A stretch of 64,000 nt of DNA. Origin: Bradyrhizobium sp. AZCC 2262 (GTDB lineage Bacteria > Pseudomonadota > Alphaproteobacteria > Rhizobiales > Xanthobacteraceae). Below, piece after piece: positions 23,297 through 32,050 of this stretch; within the stretch, counting starts at the first letter, position 1, and each line of letters starts with the position of its first letter. A program made the position numbers and the translations under genes. Location: assembly GCF_036924535.1 (NCBI RefSeq), contig NZ_JAZHRT010000001.1, forward strand, positions 1,922,001 to 1,986,000, in the 5' to 3' direction. The notes beneath the pieces were generated by a model, which did not search any database, was not told the DNA's origin, and saw only the letters and a list, made by a program, of their open reading frames with translations.

Positions 23297-24499
23297 ATGC
23301 CCAACCATCCCATCATCGTGCAAAAATATGGCGGTGTCTGTCTTGAAACACCGGCGAAAATTCGCGCGGTTGCGCGCAGTCTCGCCGACCTGCATGGCCG
23401 TGGTCATCGTGTCGTGGCGATCGTCTCCGCGATGGGAACGACCACCGACCAATTGATCCAGATGGCTTACCAGGTAAGCCCTGCTCCTAATCGCCGTGAA
23501 CTCGACATGCTGCTAACGACCGGTGAGCGCATCAGCATGTCTCTGATGAGCATGGCACTCTCCGATCTCGGCGTGCCTGCGATCAGCTTCACCGGCAGCC
23601 AGGCCGGCGTGATGACCGACGACTCCCATTCCTCCGCACGCATTCTGGATGTTCGGCCCATTCGCGTGCGCGAAGAACTTGATCGTGGGCGCGTTGTGGT
23701 GCTGGCAGGATTTCAGGGCGTGAACCCGGCGACCAGGGAAATCACCACGCTCGGCCGGGGCGGCAGCGACACCACGGCCGTTGCGATGGCCGCGGCGCTG
23801 AAAGCCGAGCGCTGTGAAATCATCAAAGAGGTCGACGGAATCTGTTCGGCCGATCCGCGCATCGTGCCGGATGCAAAGCCCCTGCGGCGAGTGGACTTCG
23901 CATCCCTGTCCGAAATGTGCTTCTGGGGTGCAAAGATCCTGCATTTTCGCAGCGTAGAACTGGCGCAAAGTCAGGATGTGTCTCTGGTTCTCAGGCAGTG
24001 GGGCGGCGTTGAACACAGCACGCAAGTGATGAAAGAGGTTGCAGGCATGGAAAACGGAAAGGTTCTGGCCGTCAACTCGATGGCTCGCATTGAACATGTG
24101 GAAATCGTTTCCAAGGATCTCAATCACGGTTTCGAGAAATTCGCGCAGCATCTCAAGCAAAACAGCCTGTCCTGGCCGCAGCTCCTCTCATCGAGCTTCG
24201 CCGCGGGAAAAACCAGCATGACCGTGGCCTGTGATACGGAGTGGCTCGACGCCCTGTTGCGCACGCTGGAGCGAAGCAAGGGTCTGCGCAAGCAGCGCAA
24301 GGCCTCAAGCTCGGTGAGTCTCACCTGCTTCGGCGGCGTTTCGTCGGAATTGCCATTCAGGGCGTTGCAGGTTCTCGGACATCACGGGATTGTTCCCGAC
24401 AAGTATGTGTTGTCGTCGCATTCGGTCAGTCTGTTTGTCCCTGTGGAGAGCCGCGAGGCCGCGGTTAAGGCGTTGCATTCGCTTGTCCAGCAAACATAG
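23297..24499 (+). CDS. Aspartate kinase homologue in the amino-sugar operon
   Basis: The 400-residue protein contains a complete aspartokinase catalytic domain: [17 protein letters not shown] (KxGG), [70 protein letters not shown] and [18 protein letters not shown]. The C-terminal part (about 250-400) fits two ACT-like domains. KYGGVCLET replaces the usual KFGGTSV and [12 protein letters not shown] the usual TDVDGVYTADPR, so it is divergent from housekeeping LysC. It starts immediately after the nagA stop and must be cotranscribed. Either a specialised aspartate kinase or a kinase for another acid is possible. Confidence 0.85.
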   Translation: MPNHPIIVQKYGGVCLETPAKIRAVARSLADLHGRGHRVVAIVSAMGTTTDQLIQMAYQVSPAPNRRELDMLLTTGERISMSLMSMALSDLGVPAISFTGSQAGVMTDDSHSSARILDVRPIRVREELDRGRVVVLAGFQGVNPATREITTLGRGGSDTTAVAMAAALKAERCEIIKEVDGICSADPRIVPDAKPLRRVDFASLSEMCFWGAKILHFRSVELAQSQDVSLVLRQWGGVEHSTQVMKEVAGMENGKVLAVNSMARIEHVEIVSKDLNHGFEKFAQHLKQNSLSWPQLLSSSFAAGKTSMTVACDTEWLDALLRTLERSKGLRKQRKASSSVSLTCFGGVSSELPFRALQVLGHHGIVPDKYVLSSHSVSLFVPVESREAAVKALHSLVQQT

Positions 24500-24567
24500 G
24501 TTCGAGAAGCGGCAGGGATCGTTTCCGCTTACGCCATTCGCGTGTTCAAGCCACAAATGGGCTCCCA

Positions 24568-24610
24568 AAATCGAAAGGGCCGCCGCCTCGCAGGTCGGTC
24601 CTTTCGATTT
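24568..24610 (+). terminator. Terminator-like hairpin after the nagA-aspartokinase operon
   Basis: AAATCGAAAGG (24568-24578) and CCTTTCGATTT (24600-24610) are perfect inverted arms, extended inward by CCG/CGG around one mismatch. The stem ends in ATTT on the plus strand. It lies 69 bases after the aspartokinase stop. The region 24500-24722 has no supported gene. Confidence 0.6.
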
Positions 24611-24722
24611 GCAATCGCCAGAGATGGTTACGGCGCAAACTTGTAGTCGCCGCGAATGATCGCTCCTATCTGAGGGTCGATGGCGAGGGGGCGGCAACGC
24701 TACTGAGACGCAGGTATCGAAC

Positions 24723-26318
24723 TCACCGGCCCCAGAATGCCGGCGTCGCCTTGAACCGCCGCCATCTCTTGCGCAGCGTTTTCGCCACGGCAATCTGGTC
24801 GCGGGCCCGCCAGCCGGTTATTGCGCCGACGGCAAGATGGAGCGCGGGCTGATCGTCCTGCCTGATGACATCGAGCAATGTGCGGATATTTGCGGTGTCG
24901 CGCGCGCGTCCCAGACTGTTCTGGAGCCTGGCGAGCCGCATCACGTAGCGCTTGGCGCGCGCATGGGTGGCGTAAAGCGGCAAGAAGAACTCCGCCGCAT
25001 AACGCAGCTTCTTGAGATCGATTCTGAGATCGTGTTGCGCATTGGTGTCGAGCCGCCGGAAATGCGCGCCACGCCGGAGCACCTTGCGGTGCCGTTTCGC
25101 CAGAATTTTATCCGCGAGCGCCGGCATCGGCTGTGACAGGGCGGCCAGCGCCTCGCTCTCAATCTCGTTGCGCCAGCCGCGGCGTTCGACCCAGTTTCCC
25201 AGCGAGAGCAGGAAACGGCTGCAACGCGGATCGGCGAGAACGCCTTGCAAAGTGGCGTAGTTCAACTTGCGCTGCCGTTGCACCGCCTCGCGCAGGCCGC
25301 CAAAGTCGACCTCGGGAGCTGCCGTCGCGAGGCGAGACACGGTCGTGCCATCGAAGACATCCCAATCGCGGGTCGGGCCGAGCTGCTGCATCAGCCATCT
25401 GGCTTCGCCACTGATCGCCTCGAACGACGGCGATGGGATCTCTCGCCGGAACAGCGCACACATGGTGCGCAGACGGCGTAAGGCGACGCGCATCTGGTGC
25501 ACGCCTTCGGGGTCGGATCCTTCCTTCGCCACCGCGTGGTTGTTCAGAAGATGCTGCCAGCAGGCGCCCGCCAGCAGCGCAATGACGTCATCAACCGCGT
25601 GTTCGGCAGTGATGCCGACGGCTTCGGCTTTCGCCGCCGGCTGCGCGACGTCGAACGCCAGCGCATAGCCGCGTTCCGCCTTGCTCCGGGTGCCGACCTG
25701 CAGCGGCGCGGTGTCGAGCAACTGCGTTCCGAGATCAAACAGCGCGCCGGCGTTGCCGCTCTTCAATTCGAGTTCGATTTCGGACAGAATTTCCTGACGC
25801 GGGCCGGCCTCGATGGTCCCCTCGTCGAACGCGATTTCAACAGAAGCATCCGGCAGATCGAGCTGCCGGGCATGCCGGCGAACCTTTGTCGCAAATGCCG
25901 GCACGAGCGCATCGTGGGCAAGCGTCGTCACGGGATCGCCGATCTCGTCGGCGGGAAGCCGCGCCAGGTCAGGGGTAATGCCGTCGACCGGCGTTTCCCA
26001 CTGCCGCCGCGCCAACGGCCGTCCGATGTCGGGCAAAAGCTTCAGCGTCTGAATGAAATGCTTGCCGCTGCGTCGCACGCGTAGCGACATGCCGCGTTGA
26101 AACAACACTCGTTCCGGCGTGTCGTAATAGACCGTTTCCAGCCGGCGGACCACGCCGCGGTTGCGCGCATGCTGCACGATGACGGGCGTCTCGCGCAGTT
26201 TTTCGAGGATACCCTGCGGCGCCAGCAGCTTAAGTTCGATTTCGGCCTGCTCAGCCGGCCGCTCAGCAATCGCGCTGCCGGAATCGTGCACGATTGGGGC
26301 GTTCAACGGTATCTCCAC
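24723..26318 (-). CDS. CYTH-CHAD domain protein
   Basis: The N-terminal 215 residues form a CYTH/triphosphate-tunnel domain (EIELKLLAP, the ExExK signature; RRLETVYYDTPERVLFQRGMSLRVRR; EIELELKSG), which binds or hydrolyses triphosphates such as polyphosphate. The rest is a CHAD domain with conserved histidines (VHQMRVALRRLRTMCALFR; QHDLRIDLKKLRYAAEFFLP), known to bind polyphosphate. The pair therefore suggests a polyphosphate-linked function. The frame begins with GTG 26318, but TTG 26306 has GGTGGAG six bases before it and may be the true start. Transcribed alone. Confidence 0.88.
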   Translation of the reverse strand: MEIPLNAPIVHDSGSAIAERPAEQAEIELKLLAPQGILEKLRETPVIVQHARNRGVVRRLETVYYDTPERVLFQRGMSLRVRRSGKHFIQTLKLLPDIGRPLARRQWETPVDGITPDLARLPADEIGDPVTTLAHDALVPAFATKVRRHARQLDLPDASVEIAFDEGTIEAGPRQEILSEIELELKSGNAGALFDLGTQLLDTAPLQVGTRSKAERGYALAFDVAQPAAKAEAVGITAEHAVDDVIALLAGACWQHLLNNHAVAKEGSDPEGVHQMRVALRRLRTMCALFRREIPSPSFEAISGEARWLMQQLGPTRDWDVFDGTTVSRLATAAPEVDFGGLREAVQRQRKLNYATLQGVLADPRCSRFLLSLGNWVERRGWRNEIESEALAALSQPMPALADKILAKRHRKVLRRGAHFRRLDTNAQHDLRIDLKKLRYAAEFFLPLYATHARAKRYVMRLARLQNSLGRARDTANIRTLLDVIRQDDQPALHLAVGAITGWRARDQIAVAKTLRKRWRRFKATPAFWGR

Positions 26319-26542
26319 CGGAAGGAGTGCATGAATATTTTATGACAACAGCAGGATAAACTCAAATTGCGCACTGGGATGACGTTGCAAATTGCCACGG
26401 CAGTTCCGGAGACTGCCCGAGGCCTTCCGTCGCCTCAGTTCGGGCATGAGGCCCATGGGAGAGGGAAAGACTAGCTGGGACGGGGAAGGCTGGGAACCAG
26501 CGGGCCGTGGGACTGACACGAATGCCCACATCCGTGAAAATA
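26319..26542. other. Intergenic region, no gene seen
   Basis: Between the CYTH-CHAD start and the terminator of the small gene there is no reading frame with coding features. It should contain the CYTH-CHAD promoter. Confidence 0.4.
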
Positions 26543-26568
26543 AAAGGCCGCCTGAGTTGGTGGCCTTA
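26543..26568 (-). terminator. Rho-independent terminator of the 41-aa gene
   Basis: On the minus strand AAGGCC and GGCCTT (plus-strand 26562-26567 and 26544-26549) form a hairpin with a further CC/GG extension, followed by TTATTTT. It lies four bases after the stop of the small gene at 26572, which supports that gene. Confidence 0.65.
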
Positions 26569-26571
26569 ATT

Positions 26572-26697
26572 TCACTTTCTGCGTGGCAATTTGATCGGGA
26601 TATGCGGCGCAGTACTGATCACGACTGGAGACGTCTTGTCATCGGAAGCGTGACTTTTGAGTGTTTCCAGCACCAGAAAAAACTTTTCGGCAAGCAT
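26572..26697 (-). CDS. Conserved small protein (41 aa)
   Basis: The frame starting MLAEKFFLVLETLKSHASDD ends in VVISTAPHIPIKLPRRK. From memory, short proteins of the form MLAEKFFLVLETL...HVPxKLP are common in Bradyrhizobium, which is the main reason for this call. GCGAGG lies eight bases before the ATG and a good terminator follows. The N-terminal half would form an amphipathic or hydrophobic helix. Function unknown. A longer in-frame start at 26760 is possible. Confidence 0.6.
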   Translation of the reverse strand: MLAEKFFLVLETLKSHASDDKTSPVVISTAPHIPIKLPRRK

Positions 26698-26965
26698 GGC
26701 AATTACCTCGCTGGCGAATTTTTCTCCGTCATTGGTCGAGTCGGATTGCTGGCGATTCAATCACTCGCGCGAAGCCGCCGCAATTAAATTCGCGCGCTAG
26801 AGTTGAGACTCCGTAATCGCACGGGAGCTGCGCAACATTCTGCGATGTTGCTCCAGCTCGGGAGCGCCATCTGGGCGCGGTAACCGTTTGTGCACGCAGC
26901 TACAACGGCGAAATGTGCCACGCATCGTGCTTTGCAATTATTTGAATAGCTTTTAGTGCGCCGGG

Positions 26966-28234
26966 CTACGGCCACTTCTGCAGCGCAGTTCCATCGATCT
27001 CGTCCAAAGGAAGATCGAGATGGGCCAGCGCCGTGGGCGCGATGTCGATGATGCGGCTCGTTTTCGTGACCGATGCACCGGCTTCAAAGCCTCGTCCTAC
27101 CGCGATCAGCGTCGGCTGCGTTTCGTAAGCGCCAAGGCCGCCATGCATGCCGCAGTCTCGACGGATTGCGTCCTCCTGCTCGGAAAACCGCACCGCCATG
27201 GCGGTCAGGCCTGGAACGCCGTTGCAGTTCGCGCCCGAACTCTTCGCCATATCGACGGCGAGCAGATCGTCGCCGGGGATCTGGCCGAGTTCGGCAAGGT
27301 CTTCGCCGGAGATGATGCGGCCAGCCCAAGGCTGTCCGCTGAGCCAGGAGACGACCTCGGCGCGGCGCGACAGCGCGCTGCCACCAAAATGAATGAATGC
27401 GGATGAGCCCTGTGGCGCGACGACAATTTCGGGGCTTTCGAGCGAAGTCTTGAATCCGGCCTCGAACAGCCGGCGTTCTACGGGAATTACTTCCGTCACC
27501 GCTTCATGACCGTGGTCGGAACCTATTAAAAAGAGAACGTCGTGGCCCTTGTCGCGGAGCCGTTCGACGGCCTGAGCAACCGCGCCGACATGATCATCGA
27601 CCGCACGCAGCGCGAGGAGATGCTCCGGCGAGCCAAGTGGGAACGCGTGCATCGTCTTGTCGGGTTCGGATAACCACAAGGTCGCGATCGAAGGCGGATT
27701 CGAACCGAGAACGGCAAGAAAGCGAACCGCCAGCGAGGCATCGCCAATGCTTCCAGGCGGTGCATCGATGGTGTCTGTTAGAGGTCGGCGACCCGGAGCG
27801 TAGGACAACTCGCGATGAAACAAGGTCCCGTGACGGTATGAATCATGGAAGAAAGCCGCTCCGGGCGAGACGTTGGAGCACAGCAGCGCGCCGTTGAGAG
27901 GTGCCACGCGTTCGGCCAACGATCGGCGCGCCAGCAGGCGGCCGAAATGATCGCGATAGGCATCGTAGAACTCCGGTTTGCCGGCGTCATGGACTTGATG
28001 TCCGCCGGCGATGGGCAGGGCGACGGTATTTCCGCGCAGGCCATGCGATCGAGGCCATGAGCCGGTGGCGATCGAGGCAGAGGAGGCGCGAGTAGCCGAT
28101 GGAAAAATTCCCCGGTGATCTGCAAACCACGTTCCCGCGCGCCTGAGGCGAGCCATGTGCGGCGTGGTCTCTGCAGAAACAAAATCCGGCCTGTGGCCGT
28201 CGCAAATGACGGTGACGACGATGGGATGGGTCAT
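26966..28234 (-). CDS. Alkaline phosphatase superfamily protein (nucleotide pyrophosphatase/phosphodiesterase-like)
   Basis: The 422-residue enzyme has the metal-site pattern of the family: VVTVICDGHRPDFV (first Asp), FPSATRASSASIATG with the nucleophile Thr, LSEPDKTMHAFPLGS, LIGSDHGHEAV (Asp-His-His) and CGMHGGLGAYETQPTL with the final His. No signal peptide, so it should act in the cytoplasm. As the last gene of the ABC-transporter operon, it probably cleaves a phosphodiester or phosphate ester in the imported compound. The 26-base gap to the preceding permease gene supports cotranscription. Exact substrate unknown. Confidence 0.85.
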   Translation of the reverse strand: MTHPIVVTVICDGHRPDFVSAETTPHMARLRRAGTWFADHRGIFPSATRASSASIATGSWPRSHGLRGNTVALPIAGGHQVHDAGKPEFYDAYRDHFGRLLARRSLAERVAPLNGALLCSNVSPGAAFFHDSYRHGTLFHRELSYAPGRRPLTDTIDAPPGSIGDASLAVRFLAVLGSNPPSIATLWLSEPDKTMHAFPLGSPEHLLALRAVDDHVGAVAQAVERLRDKGHDVLFLIGSDHGHEAVTEVIPVERRLFEAGFKTSLESPEIVVAPQGSSAFIHFGGSALSRRAEVVSWLSGQPWAGRIISGEDLAELGQIPGDDLLAVDMAKSSGANCNGVPGLTAMAVRFSEQEDAIRRDCGMHGGLGAYETQPTLIAVGRGFEAGASVTKTSRIIDIAPTALAHLDLPLDEIDGTALQKWP

Positions 28235-28260
28235 GACAATATCCGAAAATGGGAGCAGGG

Positions 28261-29124
28261 TTATTTCAGGGTTGGATCAAGCTTGTCGCACAGCCAGTCG
28301 CCGATGATCGAGACGGCAAGGGTCGTCAGGACGATGGTCGTGGCCGGGGCCAGCATAATCCATGGCGCGCGGCCAAGATATTCGCGGGCATAGCCGACCA
28401 TGTTGCCGAGGCTGGTCATCGGCGGTTGCACGCCGAGACCGAGAAACGACAGGCCAGACTCGAGCAGGATTACTTCGGGGAATACCAGCGTCATCGAGAC
28501 GATCAGTGTCGAGGCGATGTTAGGGAGAATGTGCCGGAAATAGATCCGGGAAGGCATCGCGCCGAGTTGCCTGATCGCCCCCGCATAGCCCTGCGCCGCG
28601 GCCGAGATGGCTAGGCCGCGGGCAATCCGCGCGTACCGCTCCCAACCATAGAGCCCCATCAGACAGACGAGGAGCTGCAACGAACTGCCGAAGAACGCCA
28701 GCACCGCGAGCGCCAGGATCAGGAACGGCATGCTGGCCTGAAAATCAGCCAGCATGAGCACGATCTGTTCGATCAAGCCGCGGAAATGCGCTGCCAGGAA
28801 GCCGAGCAATGTGCCCAGCACGGCGGAGATCGTCGTCGCGCCGAAAGCGATCAGCAGCGAAATACGAATGGAGAATAACAGGCGCGAGAGCACATCGCGG
28901 CCGAGTTCGTCGGTCCCAAGCCAATGCGCCGCGTTGCCGGGCATCGACAGCCGATTCTTCAGGTCCATGCGGGTCAGGCTGTAGGGCGCGATCGTGTCCG
29001 CAAGCAATGCGACGACAAGGATTGCGAGAATCCAGGTAATCGCCACCAGTACCGCAGTCGGGATCTTCGGCAGCGAGAGACGTTGCCGTGCGGCGGGCTG
29101 CTGTGGAAGCGACAGGTCGGCCAT
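28261..29124 (-). CDS. ABC transporter permease, DppC/OppC type
   Basis: The 287-residue permease has six hydrophobic segments; after the first come the N-terminal OppC features (LADTIAPYSLTRMDLKNRLS, WLGTDELGRDVLSRLLF) and the EAA-like loop (AAAQGYAGAIRQLGAMPSRIYFRHILPN) that contacts the ATPases. ATG 29124 begins two bases after the stop of the partner permease. It completes a dipeptide/opine/nickel-type importer with the other four genes of the operon. Confidence 0.93.
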   Translation of the reverse strand: MADLSLPQQPAARQRLSLPKIPTAVLVAITWILAILVVALLADTIAPYSLTRMDLKNRLSMPGNAAHWLGTDELGRDVLSRLLFSIRISLLIAFGATTISAVLGTLLGFLAAHFRGLIEQIVLMLADFQASMPFLILALAVLAFFGSSLQLLVCLMGLYGWERYARIARGLAISAAAQGYAGAIRQLGAMPSRIYFRHILPNIASTLIVSMTLVFPEVILLESGLSFLGLGVQPPMTSLGNMVGYAREYLGRAPWIMLAPATTIVLTTLAVSIIGDWLCDKLDPTLK

Positions 29125-29125
29125 C

Positions 29126-30061
29126 TCAATGCGCTCCCGCCTGCGTTCCGGTCCGCAACCGCGGATCAAGGAACCCGTAAAGGAAATCGACGGCGAGGTT
29201 CGAGGCAACCATCGTCGCAGCCACCAGCAGCAGAACACATTGTACGACCGCGAGATCGCGGTTGGCCACCGCGACCACCAGCAGCCTGCCGACGCCCGGC
29301 CAGGAAAATACGCTTTCGACGACGACGGCGCCGGCGATCAGCGTTCCAACCATGAAGCCTATGATCGTCACGGTGGGGATCGCCGCATTCGGCAGCGCAT
29401 GCCGGATGACGACCGCGCGCCATGCGACGCCCTTGGCCGATGCCGTCCGCACATAGGGCTGACCAAGTACTTCGAGCATCGCGCTCCGGGTGAAGCGCGC
29501 CAGCACCGCAGCGCCTCCGATACCGAGCGTGATGATGGGCAGGATGGCATGCCGCCAGCTATCCTGACCGCCGGAGGGCAACCAGCCGAGTTGCACGGCA
29601 AAGATGAGGGCGAGCACCAGGCCGAGAACGAAACTCGGGACGGTGAAGCCGGCGACCGCCGCGGCCATCACCGCGCGGTCGATGACGCTGCCGCGGTGAA
29701 GTGCTGCAAGGATGCCGGCGGGAATGCCGATGCCAAGCTTGAGGAGCAGTGCGGGAATTGTCAGAACCAGCGTCGCCGGAATGCGTTCTGCGACCAGCTG
29801 GATCGCCGGGCGTCCGTCCCGCATCGAGCGGCCGAGTTCGCCACGTGCGATCGCGCCGAAGTAGTCGAGATATTGCATCCAGATCGGGTCATCGAGACCC
29901 CAGGCCTTGCGGAAGGCGGCGATCACCTCCGGCGGCGCTTCCGGTCCCATGATGATCAGCGCGGGGTCGCCGGAAAGGCGGAGCACGACGAAGGCAAAGG
30001 TGACGACCAGCGCAATGGTGAGCATGGCGCGGGCAATGCGAACGGCGAAAAATCGCAGCAT
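29126..30061 (-). CDS. ABC transporter permease, DppB/OppB type
   Basis: The 311-residue protein starts [20 protein letters not shown], with the first membrane helix, and has the DppB landmarks LSGDPALIIMGPEAPPEVI, WGLDDPIWMQYLDYFGAI and GELGRSM in the periplasmic loop. The ATPase-contact loop reads YVRTASAKGVAWRAVVIRHALPNAAIP, and the C-terminus ends in YGFLDPRLR. It pairs with the DppC-type gene. Its start overlaps the stop of the upstream ATPase gene by one base. Confidence 0.93.
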   Translation of the reverse strand: MLRFFAVRIARAMLTIALVVTFAFVVLRLSGDPALIIMGPEAPPEVIAAFRKAWGLDDPIWMQYLDYFGAIARGELGRSMRDGRPAIQLVAERIPATLVLTIPALLLKLGIGIPAGILAALHRGSVIDRAVMAAAVAGFTVPSFVLGLVLALIFAVQLGWLPSGGQDSWRHAILPIITLGIGGAAVLARFTRSAMLEVLGQPYVRTASAKGVAWRAVVIRHALPNAAIPTVTIIGFMVGTLIAGAVVVESVFSWPGVGRLLVVAVANRDLAVVQCVLLLVAATMVASNLAVDFLYGFLDPRLRTGTQAGAH

Positions 30062-31062
30062 CAGGCGGCGGCCTCCGAAGCGGCGGCGGGGACGGTCCCG
30101 GCATCGAGCAGATGACAGGCTATGCTGCGATCGGGCGCGATTTCGACGAGTTTCGGCGATTCCATGCGGCAGCGTGCGAAGGCGTGAGAGCAGCGCGGGT
30201 GAAAGGCACAGCCGGCCGGACGCGCCGCGGGATTTGGCGGATCGCCGGTCAGAACGATCCGTTCGGCGTTGCGCCGTCCCGGTGCTGGCGAAGCGGAGAC
30301 CAGCGCGCGCGTATAGGGGTGCTGCGGGGCGGCGAAAAGGTGGTCCGCATCGCCGAGCTCAACGATACGGCCAAGATACATCACCGCGACCCGCCGGCTG
30401 ATCTGCCGCACGACGCGCAAATCATGGCTGATGAACAGCATGGTGAGCCCAAGTTCCGCCTGCAGGTCGATCAGCAGGTTGATGACCTGGGCCTGGATCG
30501 AAACATCGAGCGCGCTGACCGGTTCATCGCAGACCAAGAAGTCGGGCCGCGTTGCCAGCGCTCGGGCGATGACCGCCCGTTGCCGCTGACCGCCGGAGAG
30601 CTCGTGCGGATAGCGCAGGCCTTGATCGTGCGCGAGACCGACCGAATGGAGCAGTTCGTCGACGCGCACTGCGCGGGCGGCATCGTCGCCGATGGCGTGG
30701 ATGTCGAGCGGCTCGCGCAGCTGTCTTGCAATCGTCCACCGGCGATCGAGGGCGCCGAGCGGGTCCTGAAATATCATTTGCATGCGGGCACGCTGGGAGC
30801 GCCATGCCGACGAACCGATCGTCGGCATTGTCGCCTGGTCGAAGGCGACCGAGCCGCTGTCGGGCGCTTCGAGTCCGAGAACCATCCGTCCGGTGGTCGA
30901 TTTGCCGGAGCCGGACTCGCCGACGAGACCGAGCGTTTCGCCGCGCCGGATGTCGAAGGAGACGCCATCGACCGCGCGCAGGTCGGCGACGCGCCCGAAC
31001 ATGCCGGCTCGCATCCGATAGTTGCGGACGATGGCTTCGACCTTGACGAGAGGCGCCGTCAT
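30061..31062 (-). CDS. ABC transporter ATP-binding protein, DppF/OppF type
   Basis: This 333-residue ATPase has Walker [21 protein letters not shown], signature [16 protein letters not shown], Walker [13 protein letters not shown] and the C-terminal oligopeptide-transporter extension ([19 protein letters not shown], with cysteines) typical of the Opp/Dpp family. It works as a heterodimer with the protein encoded immediately upstream; the two reading frames overlap by four bases. Confidence 0.94.
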   Translation of the reverse strand: MTAPLVKVEAIVRNYRMRAGMFGRVADLRAVDGVSFDIRRGETLGLVGESGSGKSTTGRMVLGLEAPDSGSVAFDQATMPTIGSSAWRSQRARMQMIFQDPLGALDRRWTIARQLREPLDIHAIGDDAARAVRVDELLHSVGLAHDQGLRYPHELSGGQRQRAVIARALATRPDFLVCDEPVSALDVSIQAQVINLLIDLQAELGLTMLFISHDLRVVRQISRRVAVMYLGRIVELGDADHLFAAPQHPYTRALVSASPAPGRRNAERIVLTGDPPNPAARPAGCAFHPRCSHAFARCRMESPKLVEIAPDRSIACHLLDAGTVPAAASEAAA

Positions 31063-32045
31063 TCCGCGGCTGCCTCCAGTAGAGGCGGTTGCAGCGCACC
31101 GGTCTCCAGCACGCAGGCGATCCGTCGTCGTTCGCCGATTGCGCGCAAGCGCGGCGGCTTGTCTTCGCAGCGCCGGTCGGACGAACTGCAGCGCAGTGCG
31201 AACGCACAGCCAGGCGGCATCGACTTCGGATTCGGCACCATGCCGGGTATGGCGGTCAGCCGGCGGCGCGGGCCATCGATCGGCGGCAGCGCGCCTGTCA
31301 GCCCCAGCGTATACGGGTGGCGCGGATCAGCGAACAGATCGCCTGCCGCGGCTTCCTCGACAATGCGGCCCGCATACATCACGGCGACCCGGTCGCAATT
31401 TTCGGCGACGACGCCGAGGTCGTGACTGATGAGCACGAGCGCCATGCCGGTTTCCCGCCGGACACGACCGATCAATTCGAGAATCTGAGATTGAATTGTC
31501 GCATCGAGCGCCGTCGTTGGTTCGTCGGCGACGAGCAGGTCCGGATTTCCCGCCAGCGCCATGGCGATCATGATGCGCTGGTTCTGGCCGCCCGAGAATT
31601 CGTGCGGGTAGGCGGAGAGCCGTCGCTCCGGATCGGGAATGCCGACAAGATCGAGCAGATGCCGGGCTTCGGACCTGATCGACGCGCCGGAGAGGCCCCG
31701 ATGCAGCGCGAGGCTTTCGCCGATCTGCTTGCCAATAGGCAGCACCGGATTGAGCGCGCTTGCCGGATCCTGAAAGATCATGGCGATCCGCCCGCCGCGA
31801 ACCCGGTCGAGTTTGCTTGGCGGGGCGCCGAGGATGTCAGCGCCTTCCAGCCTGACGCGGCCGCCAACCGACGTGGCCGTCGGCAGAAGACCGAGGGCAG
31901 CGAGCCAGGTGACGGACTTGCCTGATCCGGACTCGCCGACCAAGCCAAGCGCTTCCCCGCGCTCGACCTGCAGATCGATCCCGTGCAACACCGCTACACC
32001 ATCGAAGGCGACCGTGAGGTTTTCGATCGAGACCAGCGGCGCCAT
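31059..32045 (-). CDS. ABC transporter ATP-binding protein, DppD/OppD type
   Basis: The 328-residue ATPase starts [20 protein letters not shown]. Walker A is [20 protein letters not shown], the signature is a slightly altered [16 protein letters not shown] (Asn for Arg), and Walker B is [18 protein letters not shown]. The C-terminal extension [16 protein letters not shown] is again the Opp/Dpp type. ATG 32045 begins five bases after the binding-protein stop; an upstream in-frame start would overlap that gene and is unlikely. Confidence 0.94.
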   Translation of the reverse strand: MAPLVSIENLTVAFDGVAVLHGIDLQVERGEALGLVGESGSGKSVTWLAALGLLPTATSVGGRVRLEGADILGAPPSKLDRVRGGRIAMIFQDPASALNPVLPIGKQIGESLALHRGLSGASIRSEARHLLDLVGIPDPERRLSAYPHEFSGGQNQRIMIAMALAGNPDLLVADEPTTALDATIQSQILELIGRVRRETGMALVLISHDLGVVAENCDRVAVMYAGRIVEEAAAGDLFADPRHPYTLGLTGALPPIDGPRRRLTAIPGMVPNPKSMPPGCAFALRCSSSDRRCEDKPPRLRAIGERRRIACVLETGALQPPLLEAAAE

Positions 32046-32050
32046 CGGCC

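Noticed and set aside
22256..23452. 398-codon minus-strand frame across nagA and aspartokinase start
   Set aside because: His/Arg/Asp-rich composition with no domain; the plus strand has complete NagA motifs.
24628..24699. Minus-strand frame ending RGDYKFAP before a stop
   Set aside because: Only about 22 codons, bounded by a stop upstream; may be a gene relic but cannot be supported.
26392..26787. 131-codon plus-strand frame in the gap after the CYTH-CHAD gene
   Set aside because: No domain or ribosome binding site, and it overlaps the better supported minus-strand small gene and its terminator.
30112..31925. Long plus-strand frames opposite the ABC ATPase genes
   Set aside because: Antisense shadows typical of GC-rich coding DNA; the minus strand holds complete Walker motifs.
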